Shown: piece after piece, positions 1 to 8,240 of the stretch | Layout of the letters: the number at the start of each line of letters is the position of its first letter | How positions within the stretch are numbered: position 1 is the first letter of the stretch | DNA from: Mesorhizobium sp. M3A.F.Ca.ET.080.04.2.1 | Lineage (GTDB): Bacteria > Pseudomonadota > Alphaproteobacteria > Rhizobiales > Rhizobiaceae | Assembly: GCF_003952525.1 (NCBI RefSeq) | Contig: NZ_CP034451.1 | Coordinates: 4,154,001 to 4,218,000 of the forward strand | Direction: 5' to 3' | Length of the DNA: 64,000 nucleotides | Translations under genes and position numbers: made by a program | Notes under the pieces: model-generated | The model's database searches: none | The model's input: only the letters and a program-made list of their open reading frames with translations | What the model was told of the DNA's origin: nothing

Positions 1-115
1 CCTCGACATCATAATCGACGAGCCCTGCTTCCAGGCCTTCCAGCAGCGTCAGATATTCCCGCAGCGAAACGGGAATCCGCGCAGCCTTCAGCTCGAGGAA
101 GAAGGGAATGAACAT
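1..115 (-). CDS. vWA (CoxE-like) domain protein, N-terminal fragment
   Basis: Only the first 38 codons lie in the window; the gene runs off the left edge. The start ATG is at 113-115 on the minus strand and the protein begins MFIPFFLELKAARIPVSLRE. This N-terminus is familiar from rhizobial proteins annotated as VWA-domain CoxE-like, which are usually encoded next to a MoxR ATPase. A MoxR ATPase lies upstream on the same strand (661-1500) with a GNAT gene between them. The pair is inferred to form a MoxR/vWA chaperone-like module. The vWA domain itself is outside the window, so the family call rests on the N-terminus and context. Confidence 0.7.
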   Translation of the reverse strand, partial: MFIPFFLELKAARIPVSLREYLTLLEGLEAGLVDYDVE

Positions 116-121
116 GGTTGT

Positions 122-568
122 TTATAGCAGATCGTACTCGATGAAGCCCGTGCGACGCGCGACATGGTCGTAGAGCCGGCGCGCGGTGGCGTTGGTTTCG
201 TGCGTCATCCAGTAGACGTTCTTGACGCCGATCTTGCCGGCCTCGTCCTGCACCGCTTTGATCAGGGCGGCGCCGACGCCCTTGCCGCGCACTTGCGGGT
301 CGGCGAACAGGTCCTGCAGATAGCAGTTGTTGAGCTGCGACCAGCAGGAGCGGTGATAGAGATAATGGGTGATGCCCACGGCCTTGCCACCGAGCGTGGC
401 AATGAACCCCTTCGGCTCGAATTCGCCTGCCGTGAACAGCCGTTTCCAGGTCTGGTCGTAGACTTCGTCCGGCAGCCTGGTCTCGTAGAAGGTGAGATAG
501 GCGGTCCAAAGCCGCCGCCAGTCGGCGTGGTCGGACTGGGCGAGCGGACGGATGGCGATCTCGGACAT
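122..568 (-). CDS. GNAT family N-acetyltransferase
   Basis: A 148-residue protein with the GNAT fold. The acetyl-CoA pyrophosphate-binding loop is visible as V-R-G-K-G-V-G near residues 93-99, followed by the expected helix AALIKAVQDEA. The C-terminal part (NATARRLYDHVARRTGFIEYDLL) matches the usual GNAT end where a residue after the N-x-x-A motif closes over the substrate. Length is normal for a single-domain GNAT. It sits between a MoxR ATPase gene and a vWA gene, all on the minus strand, and ends only 6 bases before the vWA start, so co-transcription is likely. The acceptor substrate cannot be told from sequence. Confidence 0.9.
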   Translation of the reverse strand: MSEIAIRPLAQSDHADWRRLWTAYLTFYETRLPDEVYDQTWKRLFTAGEFEPKGFIATLGGKAVGITHYLYHRSCWSQLNNCYLQDLFADPQVRGKGVGAALIKAVQDEAGKIGVKNVYWMTHETNATARRLYDHVARRTGFIEYDLL

Positions 569-660
569 TTCTTCTCCCTCGATGCTTTGCTTCCGAAGCT
601 GCGGCCTCGGCCGATTGTCGGCAACGGTCCACAGCTCGGGAAAGTGCTGTTGCTGCGGGC

Positions 661-1500
661 CTATTGCTGGCGTCTGGCCATGAAGGCCAGGCGCTCGAAC
701 AAATGCACGTCCTGCTCGTTCTTCAGCAGCGCGCCGTGCAGCTTCGGCAGCATGTTCTTTGGGTCGGCGCGCAGGTCCTCCGGCGCGATGTCGTCGGCGA
801 CGAGCAGGCGAATCCAGTCGAGCGCTTCCGAGGTCGACGGCTTCTTCTTCAGCCCCGGCACTTCGCGGATTTCGTAGAACTGTGTCAGTGCGGCCCGCAC
901 CAGGTTCTGCTTGATGCCGGGATAGTGCACATCGACGATGCGATGCAGCGTCTCGACGTCGGGGAAGCGGATGTAATGGAAGAAGCAGCGGCGCAGGAAG
1001 GCGTCCGGCAGCTCCTTCTCGTTGTTGGAGGTGATGATGACGATCGGCCTGAAAGCGGCGCGGATCGTCTCGCCTGTCTCATAGACGAAGAATTCCATCC
1101 GATCGAGCTCCTGCAGGAGATCGTTGGGGAATTCGATGTCGGCCTTGTCGATTTCGTCGATCAGCAGCACGACTTTCTTCTGGGCAGCGAAGGCGTCCCA
1201 CAGCTTGCCGCGCTTGATGTAATTGGCGATGTCGTTGAAGCGGTCGTCTCCCAATTGGCTGTCGCGGAGCCGCGAGACGGCGTCGTATTCGTAGAGGCCC
1301 TGCTGCGCCTTGGTGGTGGACTTGACGTTCCATTCGATGAAGTCCAGTTCGAGCGCGGCCGCGACCTGGCGGGCAAGTTCGGTCTTGCCGGTGCCGGGCT
1401 CGCCCTTGACCAGCAGGGGCCGCTCCAGCGCGATCGCGGCGTTCACCGCAACCATCAGATCCTTGTCGGCGACATAGGCCGCAGTGCCTTCGAAACGCAT
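661..1500 (-). CDS. MoxR family AAA+ ATPase
   Basis: A 279-residue AAA+ ATPase. Walker A GEPGTGKT is at residues 33-40, Walker B with V-V-L-L-I-D-E-I-D at about 110-118, and a sensor-1 region I-I-T-S-N-N near 156-160 followed by an arginine-rich L-R-R-C segment. MoxR ATPases act as chaperone-like remodelers, typically with a vWA-domain partner; the partial vWA gene at 1-115 fits that role. The start at 1500 is chosen because an AGGAG ribosome-binding site lies just upstream and because the longer frame to 1545 adds residues that are not family-like. It leads an apparent operon with the GNAT and vWA genes. Confidence 0.93.
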   Translation of the reverse strand: MRFEGTAAYVADKDLMVAVNAAIALERPLLVKGEPGTGKTELARQVAAALELDFIEWNVKSTTKAQQGLYEYDAVSRLRDSQLGDDRFNDIANYIKRGKLWDAFAAQKKVVLLIDEIDKADIEFPNDLLQELDRMEFFVYETGETIRAAFRPIVIITSNNEKELPDAFLRRCFFHYIRFPDVETLHRIVDVHYPGIKQNLVRAALTQFYEIREVPGLKKKPSTSEALDWIRLLVADDIAPEDLRADPKNMLPKLHGALLKNEQDVHLFERLAFMARRQQ

Positions 1501-1611
1501 TCTGTCTCCTGTCCGTGCGGCGGGACCGTAAGGAGCGATGCGCATGCGCGCAAGGCTTAACGGTCGCTCCGTTTCTCTGGCGCTGGGGCAAGCATGGGCC
1601 TATATTGGCAT

Positions 1612-1795
1612 TGGCGGTCTGCGCTTCCCGGCAGGAGAAACTTATCCCCGGGGCCTTATCGATCCTTAGGGAGCTGTCCCTGGGAAGACCCGTGGGTTTT
1701 CTCACACGGCGCCCACCTACTTTGTAGGCACCCGGGATCGACCTCTCCACCGGTTGTGTGGATCGTCACCTCCCGAAAGATTCAAGCGGTTCCGG
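1612..1795 (+). ncRNA. ssrS: 6S RNA (approximate ends)
   Basis: A GC-rich structured segment lies directly upstream of the 5-formyl-THF cyclo-ligase gene, the position where 6S RNA is found in many proteobacteria. A rhizobial-type -10 hexamer CTATAT is at 1600-1605, giving a start near 1612. CGCTT near 1622-1626 can pair with AAGCG near 1784-1788 as a closing stem, GATCC at 1671-1675 with GGATC at 1760-1764, CCCTGGG with CCCGGG, and an apical hairpin CCTAC-TTT-GTAGG caps the fold. 6S RNA binds housekeeping RNA polymerase as a promoter mimic. The ends were not determined; synteny plus a long imperfect hairpin are the evidence. Confidence 0.65.
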
Positions 1796-1899
1796 TGCTC
1801 CTCTGATTGACCGCGACGTCAACTCCAGGCCCTGGACCGGTTTTCCTTGACCTGCGTCCGAAGTTGGGATTTTCCTGCGGCGCCGCAAACGAGTTCCGC

Positions 1900-2484
1900 A
1901 TGACCTCATCCAAGGAATTGAAAAAGCAGCTTCGCAAGGAGGCGTTGGCGCGCCGGGATGCGCTCGACGAATTCTGGCGGGTGGAAATCGCGCTGGAAAT
2001 GGCCGAGACGGCGCGCGACCAAATCGCCGTCGAGCCCGGACAAGTCGTCTCCGGCTTTTGGCCGATGCGCTCCGAGGTCGACGTGCGGCCGCTGATGTTC
2101 GCGTTGCGTGAAAAGGGCGCCAGGCTCTGCCTGCCGGCGATCCTCGACAAGACCACGATTGTCTTTCGCGAGCTGGTGCGCGGGGCGCCGATGGTCGACA
2201 TGGGCTTCGGCACGGTCGGGCCGCATGCAGAGGCCGAAGTGCTCGATCCATCGCTGATGCTGGTGCCGCTTGCCGCTTTCGACGCGCGCGGCCACCGCAT
2301 CGGCTACGGCGCCGGCTACTACGATCGCGCCATCGCCAAGCTGGCCGACAAGGGAATGACACCGAGGCTCATCGGCATTGCTTTCGACTGCCAGGAAGTG
2401 GCGATGGTTCCGGAAGAGAACCACGATGTCATCATCTCGGAAATACTGACCGAGAGCGGGTTGCGAAGGTTCGGCGACCAATAA
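1900..2484 (+). CDS. 5-formyltetrahydrofolate cyclo-ligase
   Basis: A 194-residue member of the 5-FCL (YgfA/Fau) family, which converts 5-formyl-THF to 5,10-methenyl-THF using ATP. The family signature G-Y-G-A-G-Y-Y-D-R is at residues 135-143. The start ATG at 1900 is chosen because MTSSKELKKQLRKEALARRD is the typical N-terminus and because the longer frame beginning at 1807 would run into the tail of the presumed 6S RNA. The arrangement 6S RNA then this gene is conserved in proteobacteria. Length is normal for the family. Confidence 0.95.
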   Translation: MTSSKELKKQLRKEALARRDALDEFWRVEIALEMAETARDQIAVEPGQVVSGFWPMRSEVDVRPLMFALREKGARLCLPAILDKTTIVFRELVRGAPMVDMGFGTVGPHAEAEVLDPSLMLVPLAAFDARGHRIGYGAGYYDRAIAKLADKGMTPRLIGIAFDCQEVAMVPEENHDVIISEILTESGLRRFGDQ

Positions 2485-2552
2485 ATATCCCAGCCGCTTA
2501 ACGTCATTCTAAGACATGCCCAGATAATGTTTCGCTGTGACAATCCAAGTCG

Positions 2553-2996
2553 ATGGCGGCTATGCGTTTAATGCGGTTCCTCCTGATGCCGTTCGCTTTG
2601 ATCGCGGCAGTACTGTTTATCATGGGACTGCACATTTTCGGGACAGGCTTCTATCACCAAGCCTTCTGGATTCAGACGGTCGCTACCGTGACAGAGGTCG
2701 TTCCGTACACTGAAGTGCACAAAAAAGGCTTCACCACCGACGGCATCAATGTTGCCGTTGCCTATCTCGTTGGCGACACGCCGATGACTTGGTCCGGAAA
2801 GGGAAAGATTATCGGTCTTTATAGCGTGAACCCAGGCGACAAGGTTGAATTGTACTACGACCCTGCCGATCCGTCGAACCTCGATACTGCCGCAATGAAG
2901 GGCTGGCGCGGCGGGTTGTTGCTGCTTGCCAGTACCGCCGGTTTCGTCGCCTTCTACGTCTGGTTATTCTGGCTGCGAGCCCGGCGTGCGCACTAG
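2553..2996 (+). CDS. DUF3592 domain membrane protein
   Basis: A 147-residue protein with one hydrophobic segment near residues 8-30 and another near 120-142. Between them is a beta-rich domain resembling DUF3592, including the characteristic tail of V-x-x-G-D-K-V-E-L-Y-Y-D-P-x-x-P. The function of this family is unknown. An alternative start is the ATG at 2562 (MRLMRF). It stands between the cyclo-ligase and the YmdB-like gene on the same strand, with about 70-95 bases on each side, so it may have its own promoter. Codon use is slightly less GC-rich than its neighbours. Confidence 0.8.
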   Translation: MAAMRLMRFLLMPFALIAAVLFIMGLHIFGTGFYHQAFWIQTVATVTEVVPYTEVHKKGFTTDGINVAVAYLVGDTPMTWSGKGKIIGLYSVNPGDKVELYYDPADPSNLDTAAMKGWRGGLLLLASTAGFVAFYVWLFWLRARRAH

Positions 2997-3091
2997 GGGC
3001 TGTTTATGAGGGCAGCGCGTCGCTTCGGCCCGCGTTAAAACCAATCGCGGTGCCGCTTGCCTAGCGTCCATGGCTCTAGATAGAAGTGGGC

Positions 3092-3916
3092 ATGAGACTT
3101 CTTTTCCTCGGCGACATGGTTGGCAAGACGGGACGCACGGCGGTGTGGGAACAACTGCCGGGGCTGATATCGGACTTCAAACTCGACTTCGTCATCGTCA
3201 ACGGCGAGAACGCCGCTGGCGGCTTCGGCATCACCGAAGCGATCTTTCGCGAGACGATCGCCGCCGGCGCAGACGTCGTCACCACCGGCAACCATGTCTG
3301 GGATCAGCGCGACGCGCTGGTCTTCGCGCCGCGCGAGGAGCGCTTCCTGCGCCCGTCGAATTTTCCCAAGGGAACGCCGGGGCGTGGCTCGGGCGTCTAT
3401 ATCGCCCGCAACGGCGCGCGGGTGCTGGTCGCCAATATCATGGGGCGCGTCTTCATGCATCCCGAGCTCGACGATCCGTTCCAGGCCGGCGAGCGCGAGC
3501 TTGCCGCCTGTCCGCTCGGCGAGCAGGCCGATGCGGTTGTCATCGACTTCCATGCCGAGGCGACCTCGGAAAAAATGTGCTTCGCGCATTTCGTGGACGG
3601 CCGCGCCAGCCTGGTGGTCGGCACCCACACGCACCAGCCCACCGCCGATCATCAGATCCTCAATGGCGGCACCGCCTATATTTCGGACGCGGGCATGTGC
3701 GGGGATTACGATTCCTCGCTCGGCATGGACAAGGAGGAGCCGCTCAACCGGTTCCTGTCGAAAGTGCCGAAGGGCCGATTCGAGGCGGCGAGCGGGCCGG
3801 CGACGCTGTGCGGCGTCGGGGTCGACCTTTCCGACCGCACGGGGCTTGCGGAGAAGATCGCGCCGTTTCGTCGCGGGCCGCGGCTGGAAGAAACTGCCCC
3901 ATCTTTCTGGTCGTAA
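3092..3916 (+). CDS. YmdB-like metallophosphoesterase (TIGR00282 family)
   Basis: A 274-residue calcineurin-like phosphoesterase of the YmdB/TIGR00282 group, whose characterised members hydrolyse cyclic nucleotide phosphodiesters. Metal-ligand motifs are visible in order: G-D-M-V-G-K near the N-terminus, V-N-G-E-N, T-T-G-N-H-V-W-D, and G-T-H-T-H-Q-P-T. The ATG at 3092 is preferred over the GTG at 3086 because MRLLFLGD is the family's usual start. In many alphaproteobacteria this gene follows the 5-formyl-THF cyclo-ligase and precedes yebC, as it broadly does here. Cellular role in alphaproteobacteria is not established. Confidence 0.92.
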   Translation: MRLLFLGDMVGKTGRTAVWEQLPGLISDFKLDFVIVNGENAAGGFGITEAIFRETIAAGADVVTTGNHVWDQRDALVFAPREERFLRPSNFPKGTPGRGSGVYIARNGARVLVANIMGRVFMHPELDDPFQAGERELAACPLGEQADAVVIDFHAEATSEKMCFAHFVDGRASLVVGTHTHQPTADHQILNGGTAYISDAGMCGDYDSSLGMDKEEPLNRFLSKVPKGRFEAASGPATLCGVGVDLSDRTGLAEKIAPFRRGPRLEETAPSFWS

Positions 3917-3991
3917 TATTGATATGGGCGCCAGCAATACCTAACTGGCGACGAAACCCGCGAAAACTGCTCCACAAAATTTTGTTTCTAC

Positions 3992-4027
3992 GCAATTCCG
4001 GACGGGAAACCGCGACTGCAATTGCTC
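3992..4027. repeat. short palindromic intergenic repeat, type B (truncated copy)
   Basis: A copy of a palindrome with arms GCAATTCC and the matching GCAATTGC. Relative to the fuller copy at 14553-14599 it lacks the internal ACACTTTT segment. It lies just upstream of the terC gene. Confidence 0.6.
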
Positions 4028-4051
4028 TAGATCTTAAGAGGGGACGACTTC

Positions 4052-4819
4052 ATGCAGCTGATCGAGTTTCTGGCGCCGCACCTTGCCTTTGTCTCCGACC
4101 CGACCGCATGGATCGCGCTGCTGACGCTGGTGGTGCTGGAGGTCGTGCTCGGCATCGACAATCTGATCTTCATTTCGATCCTGACCAACAAGCTTCCGGA
4201 AGCGCAGCGCGCCCGCGCCCGCAGGCTTGGCATCTCGGCGGCGCTGATCATGCGGCTGGTGCTGCTCGCCACCATCTCGATCATCGTGCAACTGACGACG
4301 CCGGTGTTCACCGCGTTCGGGCACGGCTTTTCCTGGCGCGACCTGATCCTGATCGCCGGCGGGCTGTTCCTGGTCTGGAAGGCGACCAAGGAAATCCATC
4401 ACACGGTCGACCCGCAGGACCATCAGGACACGATGATGGGCGAGACGCTGCACATGAGCCTGGCCGGCGCGATCTTCCAGATCCTGCTGCTCGACCTGGT
4501 CTTCTCGATCGATTCGATCATCACTGCCGTCGGCATGACCGACGAGATCGGCATCATGTATATCGCGGTGATCGTGGCGGTAAGCGTGATGATGCTGGCG
4601 GCCGGACCGCTTGCCAATTTCATTGCCAGGAACCCAAGCATCGTGATGCTGGCGCTGGGCTTCCTGCTGATGATCGGCATGACGCTGATCGCCGACGGCA
4701 TGGGCTACCACGTGCCCAAGGGCTACATCTATGCCGCCATGGGGTTCTCGGCGCTGGTCGAGGGGCTCAATATGCTGGCAAGGCGACGCAGGAGGCAGAA
4801 GGCCGGCGGCGAGCATTGA
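4052..4819 (+). CDS. TerC family integral membrane protein
   Basis: A 255-residue polytopic membrane protein of the TerC family (Mn2+ export and metal homeostasis in characterised members). About seven hydrophobic segments alternate with short charged loops. The two family hallmarks with acidic residues inside membrane segments are seen: V-L-G-I-D-N-L-I-F near residues 30-38 and [10 protein letters not shown] near 150-159. A His/Asp-rich loop ([11 protein letters not shown]) separates them. A ribosome-binding GAGGGG precedes the ATG. The protein ends in a basic tail. It is convergent with the SRPBCC gene. Confidence 0.93.
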   Translation: MQLIEFLAPHLAFVSDPTAWIALLTLVVLEVVLGIDNLIFISILTNKLPEAQRARARRLGISAALIMRLVLLATISIIVQLTTPVFTAFGHGFSWRDLILIAGGLFLVWKATKEIHHTVDPQDHQDTMMGETLHMSLAGAIFQILLLDLVFSIDSIITAVGMTDEIGIMYIAVIVAVSVMMLAAGPLANFIARNPSIVMLALGFLLMIGMTLIADGMGYHVPKGYIYAAMGFSALVEGLNMLARRRRRQKAGGEH

Positions 4820-4868
4820 CTAAGCCAACCTGGCCGCCAGCCGAGTGGCTATCCCTGCTGGCCCGGGT

Positions 4869-5351
4869 TCATCTGCTTTCCGACGTCGGCAACTCACCGC
4901 GCATCTCGCTGGGGTAGAACCCTTCACGCAGGTTGATGCCGTATTCGAGGTAGGCCTTCATGCAAGACAGCATTTGCGACCAGCCTTCGCAATTGCCGTA
5001 GGATGATTTGCGGCCAGCCTCATCGTCGCGCCATCCGCTTTCGGCGATGGTAACGAAAGTGCCGCCGTCATCCAGAGCTTCGAAGCTCATCTCGATGCTG
5101 GTCTTGTAGGCCGGCACGACGCCGGGGCCGCTGCCATCCCAACGCAACACGATGCGCTTGTTGGGAACCACTTCCTCGACCTCGACCGGCACCGTCTTCC
5201 ACCATGTCACCGTGGTGCCGGCAACGAGCGGGGCGCTTGCGCCGCCGAGGGTCGTAAAATATCCGCTGAGCTTGGTCGGATTGACGACCGCGTCGAAGAC
5301 TTCGGCGACCGGTTTGCCGATACGCCCGGAAATCTTGAATCCAAGAGACAT
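4869..5351 (-). CDS. SRPBCC (AHSA1-like) domain protein
   Basis: A 160-residue START/Bet-v1-like fold protein of the AHSA1 group. The N-terminus SLGFKISGRIGKPVAEVFDA and the central W-K-T-V-P-V-E-V-E-E-V segment are typical. The start at 5351 follows an AGGGAG ribosome-binding site; the frame extends upstream to 5405 but that would cross the divergent promoter. It is divergent from an ArsR regulator gene with a 52-base gap, a common pairing in which the ArsR protein represses both genes. The ligand is unknown. Confidence 0.9.
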   Translation of the reverse strand: MSLGFKISGRIGKPVAEVFDAVVNPTKLSGYFTTLGGASAPLVAGTTVTWWKTVPVEVEEVVPNKRIVLRWDGSGPGVVPAYKTSIEMSFEALDDGGTFVTIAESGWRDDEAGRKSSYGNCEGWSQMLSCMKAYLEYGINLREGFYPSEMRGELPTSESR

Positions 5352-5385
5352 ATCCACAGCTCCCTTTCTTGCTTGCCCCCACGAT

Positions 5386-5405
5386 ATGTTATAAAAAGAT
5401 AACAT
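5386..5405. promoter_or_regulatory. predicted ArsR operator (perfect inverted repeat)
   Basis: ATGTTAT (5386-5392) and ATAACAT (5399-5405) form a perfect 7-base inverted repeat with a 6-base AT-rich spacer, in the gap between the divergent SRPBCC and ArsR genes. The right arm runs into the ArsR start codon (5404-5406). This is the kind of site bound by dimeric ArsR-type repressors. Binding is inferred. Confidence 0.75.
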
Positions 5406-5727
5406 GTCAACCCGCGCCGGAGATGATCATGTTTTCAAGGCCTTGGCGCATCCGCGCCGGCGCGAGCTGCTCGATCGCCTGAAGGATCAACCGCAGACCA
5501 CCGGCGCGCTCTGCGAGGCGTTCCCCGATATGGACCGCTGCACGGTGATGATGCATCTCAAGGTGCTGGAGCAGGCTGACCTGGTCGTGGCGCGGCGTGA
5601 GGGACGCGAGCGCTGGAACCATCTCAACGCTCTGCCGATCAAGCAGATCCATGATCGCTGGATCAGCCAGTATGCCGGCCACGCGATCAGCATCCTCGAC
5701 CGGCTCAAGTCGGATCTGGAAGGCTGA
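5404..5727 (+). CDS. ArsR family transcriptional regulator
   Basis: A 107-residue winged-helix protein: F-K-A-L-A-H-P-R-R-R-E-L-L-D-R-L at the N-terminus and the recognition region M-D-R-C-T-V-M-M-H-L-K-V-L-E are typical of the ArsR/SmtB fold. It lacks an obvious cysteine metal site of the ArsR type, so it may respond to another signal through its SRPBCC partner. No ribosome-binding site lies before the ATG; the upstream bases are the operator palindrome, suggesting leaderless or weak translation. It is divergent from the SRPBCC gene, which it probably controls. Confidence 0.93.
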   Translation: MSTRAGDDHVFKALAHPRRRELLDRLKDQPQTTGALCEAFPDMDRCTVMMHLKVLEQADLVVARREGRERWNHLNALPIKQIHDRWISQYAGHAISILDRLKSDLEG

Positions 5728-5877
5728 TGGCTTGAGCGTCGCGGCGGCGAAACGGCGCGGCTGGACGAATTGAGCCGATTTATCTATAAGCCGGCCATTC
5801 CGACAGAGAGCGCCGCGCGCCTTCAAAGGCATGGCCCGGGCGTTCTGAAAATTGAATTCGAGCATGTCGCGGATGAC

Positions 5878-5893
5878 GAGGTGATGGCACCTC
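5878..5893 (+). other. hairpin upstream of yebC
   Basis: GAGGTG-ATGG-CACCTC is a perfect 6-base stem with a 4-base loop 37 bases before the yebC ATG, inside a 200-base gap. There is no T-run, so it is not a standard terminator. It could be a leader structure or part of a dispersed repeat. Confidence 0.4.
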
Positions 5894-5930
5894 GCATGCG
5901 AATGCTCTAGCCGAACGCGACAGGGGTGCC

Positions 5931-6680
5931 ATGGCTGGCCATTCACAGTTCAAGAACATCATGCACCGCAAGGGCCGCCAGGACGCGGTGCGGTCGAAAA
6001 TGTTTTCAAAGCTGGCGCGCGAAATCACCGTAGCCGCCAAGACCGGCACCCCGGATCCGGCGATGAATCCACGGTTGCGCCTTGCCGTGCAAAACGCCAA
6101 AGCGGTGTCGATGCCGAAGGACAACATCCAGCGCGCCATCAACAAGGCTTCCGCCGGCGATGCCGAAAACTACGAGGCCGTGCGCTACGAAGGCTACGGC
6201 CCGGGCGGCGTGGCGCTGATCGTCGAGGTGCTGACCGACAACCGCAACCGCTCCGCCTCCAACGTGCGCGCCGCCTTCACCAAGGCCGGCGGTGCGCTCG
6301 GCGAGACCGGCTCGGTCTCCTTCATGTGGGATCGCATCGGCGAGATCTATTATCCGGTCGCGGCCGGCAGTGCCGACAAGGTCATGGAAGCGGCGATCGA
6401 AGCCGGCGCCGACGATGTCGAGTCCGACGAGGAAGGCCATACCATCTACTGCAGCTTCGAGAATCTCGGCGAAGTGTCGAAGTCGCTCGAAGCGTCGCTC
6501 GGCGAGGCGGAATCGGTGAAGCCGATCTGGCGGCCGCAGAACAACGTGCCGGTCGACGAAGAGCGGGCGCAATCGCTGATGAAGCTGGTCGCCACGCTTG
6601 AGGACGATGACGACGTGCAGAGCGTCTATGCCAATTTCGAGGTCGACGAAGAGACGATGGCCAAGCTCAGCGCGGCTTGA
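5931..6680 (+). CDS. YebC/PmpR family protein (TACO1 family)
   Basis: A 249-residue protein starting [20 protein letters not shown], the classic YebC N-terminus. Family members are described as transcription regulators and, more recently, as ribosome-associated factors that ease translation of difficult motifs. The conserved [18 protein letters not shown] block and the acidic C-terminus E-D-D-D-D-V are present. Length is the usual one. In many proteobacteria yebC is the first gene before ruvC; here ruvCAB is some 19 kb away, so that link is broken in this genome. Confidence 0.96.
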   Translation: MAGHSQFKNIMHRKGRQDAVRSKMFSKLAREITVAAKTGTPDPAMNPRLRLAVQNAKAVSMPKDNIQRAINKASAGDAENYEAVRYEGYGPGGVALIVEVLTDNRNRSASNVRAAFTKAGGALGETGSVSFMWDRIGEIYYPVAAGSADKVMEAAIEAGADDVESDEEGHTIYCSFENLGEVSKSLEASLGEAESVKPIWRPQNNVPVDEERAQSLMKLVATLEDDDDVQSVYANFEVDEETMAKLSAA

Positions 6681-6773
6681 GTCTCAGACTGTCACGCGGA
6701 AATATATTCAAATGCCATAGCCAAGAACTCTCCGCCCAACGTATAAGTTCGTGTGTTATCGTTGGGAGGGGTG

Positions 6774-7559
6774 ATGATTGGCGAAGGGGTTCAATTTGCC
6801 GATGCGTTGGATTGGCCTCGCCGAGGTGGTTTCTGGCGACGGTGTTTCGCGTCTCTAATCGATTATCTTGTCGTTCTGATACCTGTTTATTCGGTGGTAG
6901 CAAGTTTTTTTCTGCTGACCGACGGTGGGGTGAATGGCCACTTCTGGCTCAACTGGAGAATATGTAGCTCCGCGACGGTGCACGGAAATCCATCGCTTGA
7001 AGCTTACAATTGGCAGGTCTGCAGAACATCTATCTTCGGTTTCCCGGTTACCGAATGGGCAGTTGGCACGCCCATAGATACCCAATCGAGCGCGGCTGAG
7101 GCCGTTTCACTCGATCTTGATTCGAAAGGCAATTTTCGACCTGCCGCATTGGATCTGGGCTTCCTCGAATTGCCCATCCTGGCGCTCTACCTTCTTGCCA
7201 TGGAGATGGCCGCCGGCCAGTCGGTCGGCAAGCGTGCTTTGTCGCTTGTCGTGCATGATGAATACGATTGGCATAGAACCGGCCTGTCCGTGCGAAAAGC
7301 GGTTCGTCGACAAGTGATAAAGTTTCTGGGCGTCGTCCCCGTCACCCTGACTGGGGCGTGGTTTGCTTTCCAGACCTGGGGGAGCATTCCTGGACCTGCG
7401 CCGAGCTATTCCAAGGTGGAAATTGTATGCGCGTTCGCCGCATTTGCTTTAGCGTTGATCTGGCCGGTGTGGATTGGGCTATCGATTGCCTCGGGTAACG
7501 ACCCGATACACGATAGACTAGCCGACACGACCGTCCGCATCAGCGAGACTAACGCATGA
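6774..7559 (+). CDS. RDD family membrane protein
   Basis: A 261-residue protein with an RDD-type domain: a first membrane helix beginning with F-W-R-R-C-F-A-S-L-I-D-Y near residue 22, a long external loop, and a second part with the conserved S-V-G-K-R-A-L-S-L motif near residue 150, then two further membrane helices. The ATG at 6774 follows a GGGAGGGG stretch closely; a GTG at 6753 would add seven residues. RDD proteins have been linked to sodium/proton transport in some bacteria but most are unassigned. The stop overlaps the next start (ATGA), so the two are translationally coupled. Its GC content is lower than that of nearby core genes. Confidence 0.82.
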   Translation: MIGEGVQFADALDWPRRGGFWRRCFASLIDYLVVLIPVYSVVASFFLLTDGGVNGHFWLNWRICSSATVHGNPSLEAYNWQVCRTSIFGFPVTEWAVGTPIDTQSSAAEAVSLDLDSKGNFRPAALDLGFLELPILALYLLAMEMAAGQSVGKRALSLVVHDEYDWHRTGLSVRKAVRRQVIKFLGVVPVTLTGAWFAFQTWGSIPGPAPSYSKVEIVCAFAAFALALIWPVWIGLSIASGNDPIHDRLADTTVRISETNA

Positions 7560-7882
7560 CCCCATTGGAAAAGCCTCGGATCGTCATAACCTACTGCACG
7601 CAATGCCAGTGGCTGCTGCGTGCCGGCTGGATGGCGCAGGAACTGCTCTCGACCTTCGGCGCCGATCTCGGCGAAGTGACACTGGTGCCGGGCACCGGGG
7701 GCATCTTCACCATTTCCTGCAATGAGGTGCTTATCTGGGATCGCAAGCGCGACGGCGGCTTTCCGGATGCGGCGAAGCTGAAGCAGCTGGTCCGCGATGT
7801 CATCGACCCGGATCGCGATCTCGGCCATGCCGACCGCAAGGGCCACACGTCAAAAGAGCAGACGAAAGAAGGCTCTGCCTGA
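7556..7882 (+). CDS. SelT/SelW/SelH family (Rdx) protein
   Basis: A 108-residue thioredoxin-like protein of the bacterial SelT/W/H family. The redox motif C-T-Q-C is at about residues 14-17 after the first beta strand (R-I-V-I-T-Y), and G-G-I-F-T-I matches the family's G-x-F-E-V strand. Bacterial members use Cys in place of selenocysteine; here both are ordinary Cys codons. The ATG overlaps the TGA of the RDD gene by four bases, suggesting a two-gene operon. The physiological substrate is unknown. Confidence 0.88.
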   Translation: MTPLEKPRIVITYCTQCQWLLRAGWMAQELLSTFGADLGEVTLVPGTGGIFTISCNEVLIWDRKRDGGFPDAAKLKQLVRDVIDPDRDLGHADRKGHTSKEQTKEGSA

Positions 7883-7965
7883 GGCGAATTCTTCACCTTA
7901 GTCCACGGATCGGCGGCCGAGGCTAGGGCTTGAGCAGTCGCTGGCTATGGTTTGAGACCTGCAAC

Positions 7966-7993
7966 AAAAAACCCGCCTCGAAGGCGGGTTTTT
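7966..7993 (-). terminator. rho-independent terminator (bidirectional)
   Basis: CCCGCC-TCGAA-GGCGGG flanked by A6 on the left and T5 on the right. It lies between the convergent SelT/W/H-like and rpmE genes and can serve both. Confidence 0.9.
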
Positions 7994-8018
7994 GATCTGC
8001 GACAAAGCAGAGAAAGTC

Positions 8019-8240
8019 TTAAAGGCCGAAACCTTCGAAGCGCTTCTTGAACTTGGACAGGCGGCCGCCGCGGTCGAGCAGGGTCTGCTGGCCGCCGGTC
8101 CAGGCCGGGTGCGTGGTCGGGTCGATGTCGAGGTTCATCGTATCGCCTTCCTTGCCCCAGGTGGAGCGGGTGGTGTACTCGGTGCCGTCGGTCATGACGA
8201 CCTTGATGGTGTGGTAGTCGGGATGAATATCGGCCTTCAT
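8019..8240 (-). CDS. rpmE: 50S ribosomal protein L31
   Basis: A 73-residue L31 beginning [19 protein letters not shown] and ending [10 protein letters not shown], as in other rhizobia. It contains no cysteine at all, so it is of the zinc-free (C-minus) kind, unlike E. coli L31 whose Cys residues bind zinc. The start at 8240 is the family start; the frame extends upstream to 8279 but without similarity. It is followed by a strong terminator. Confidence 0.97.
   Translation of the reverse strand: MKADIHPDYHTIKVVMTDGTEYTTRSTWGKEGDTMNLDIDPTTHPAWTGGQQTLLDRGGRLSKFKKRFEGFGL

Noticed and set aside
2498..2512. CtrA-like box before the DUF3592 gene
   Set aside because: TTAA-CGTCATT-CTAA has one mismatch in the second half-site, and there is no supporting promoter or function.
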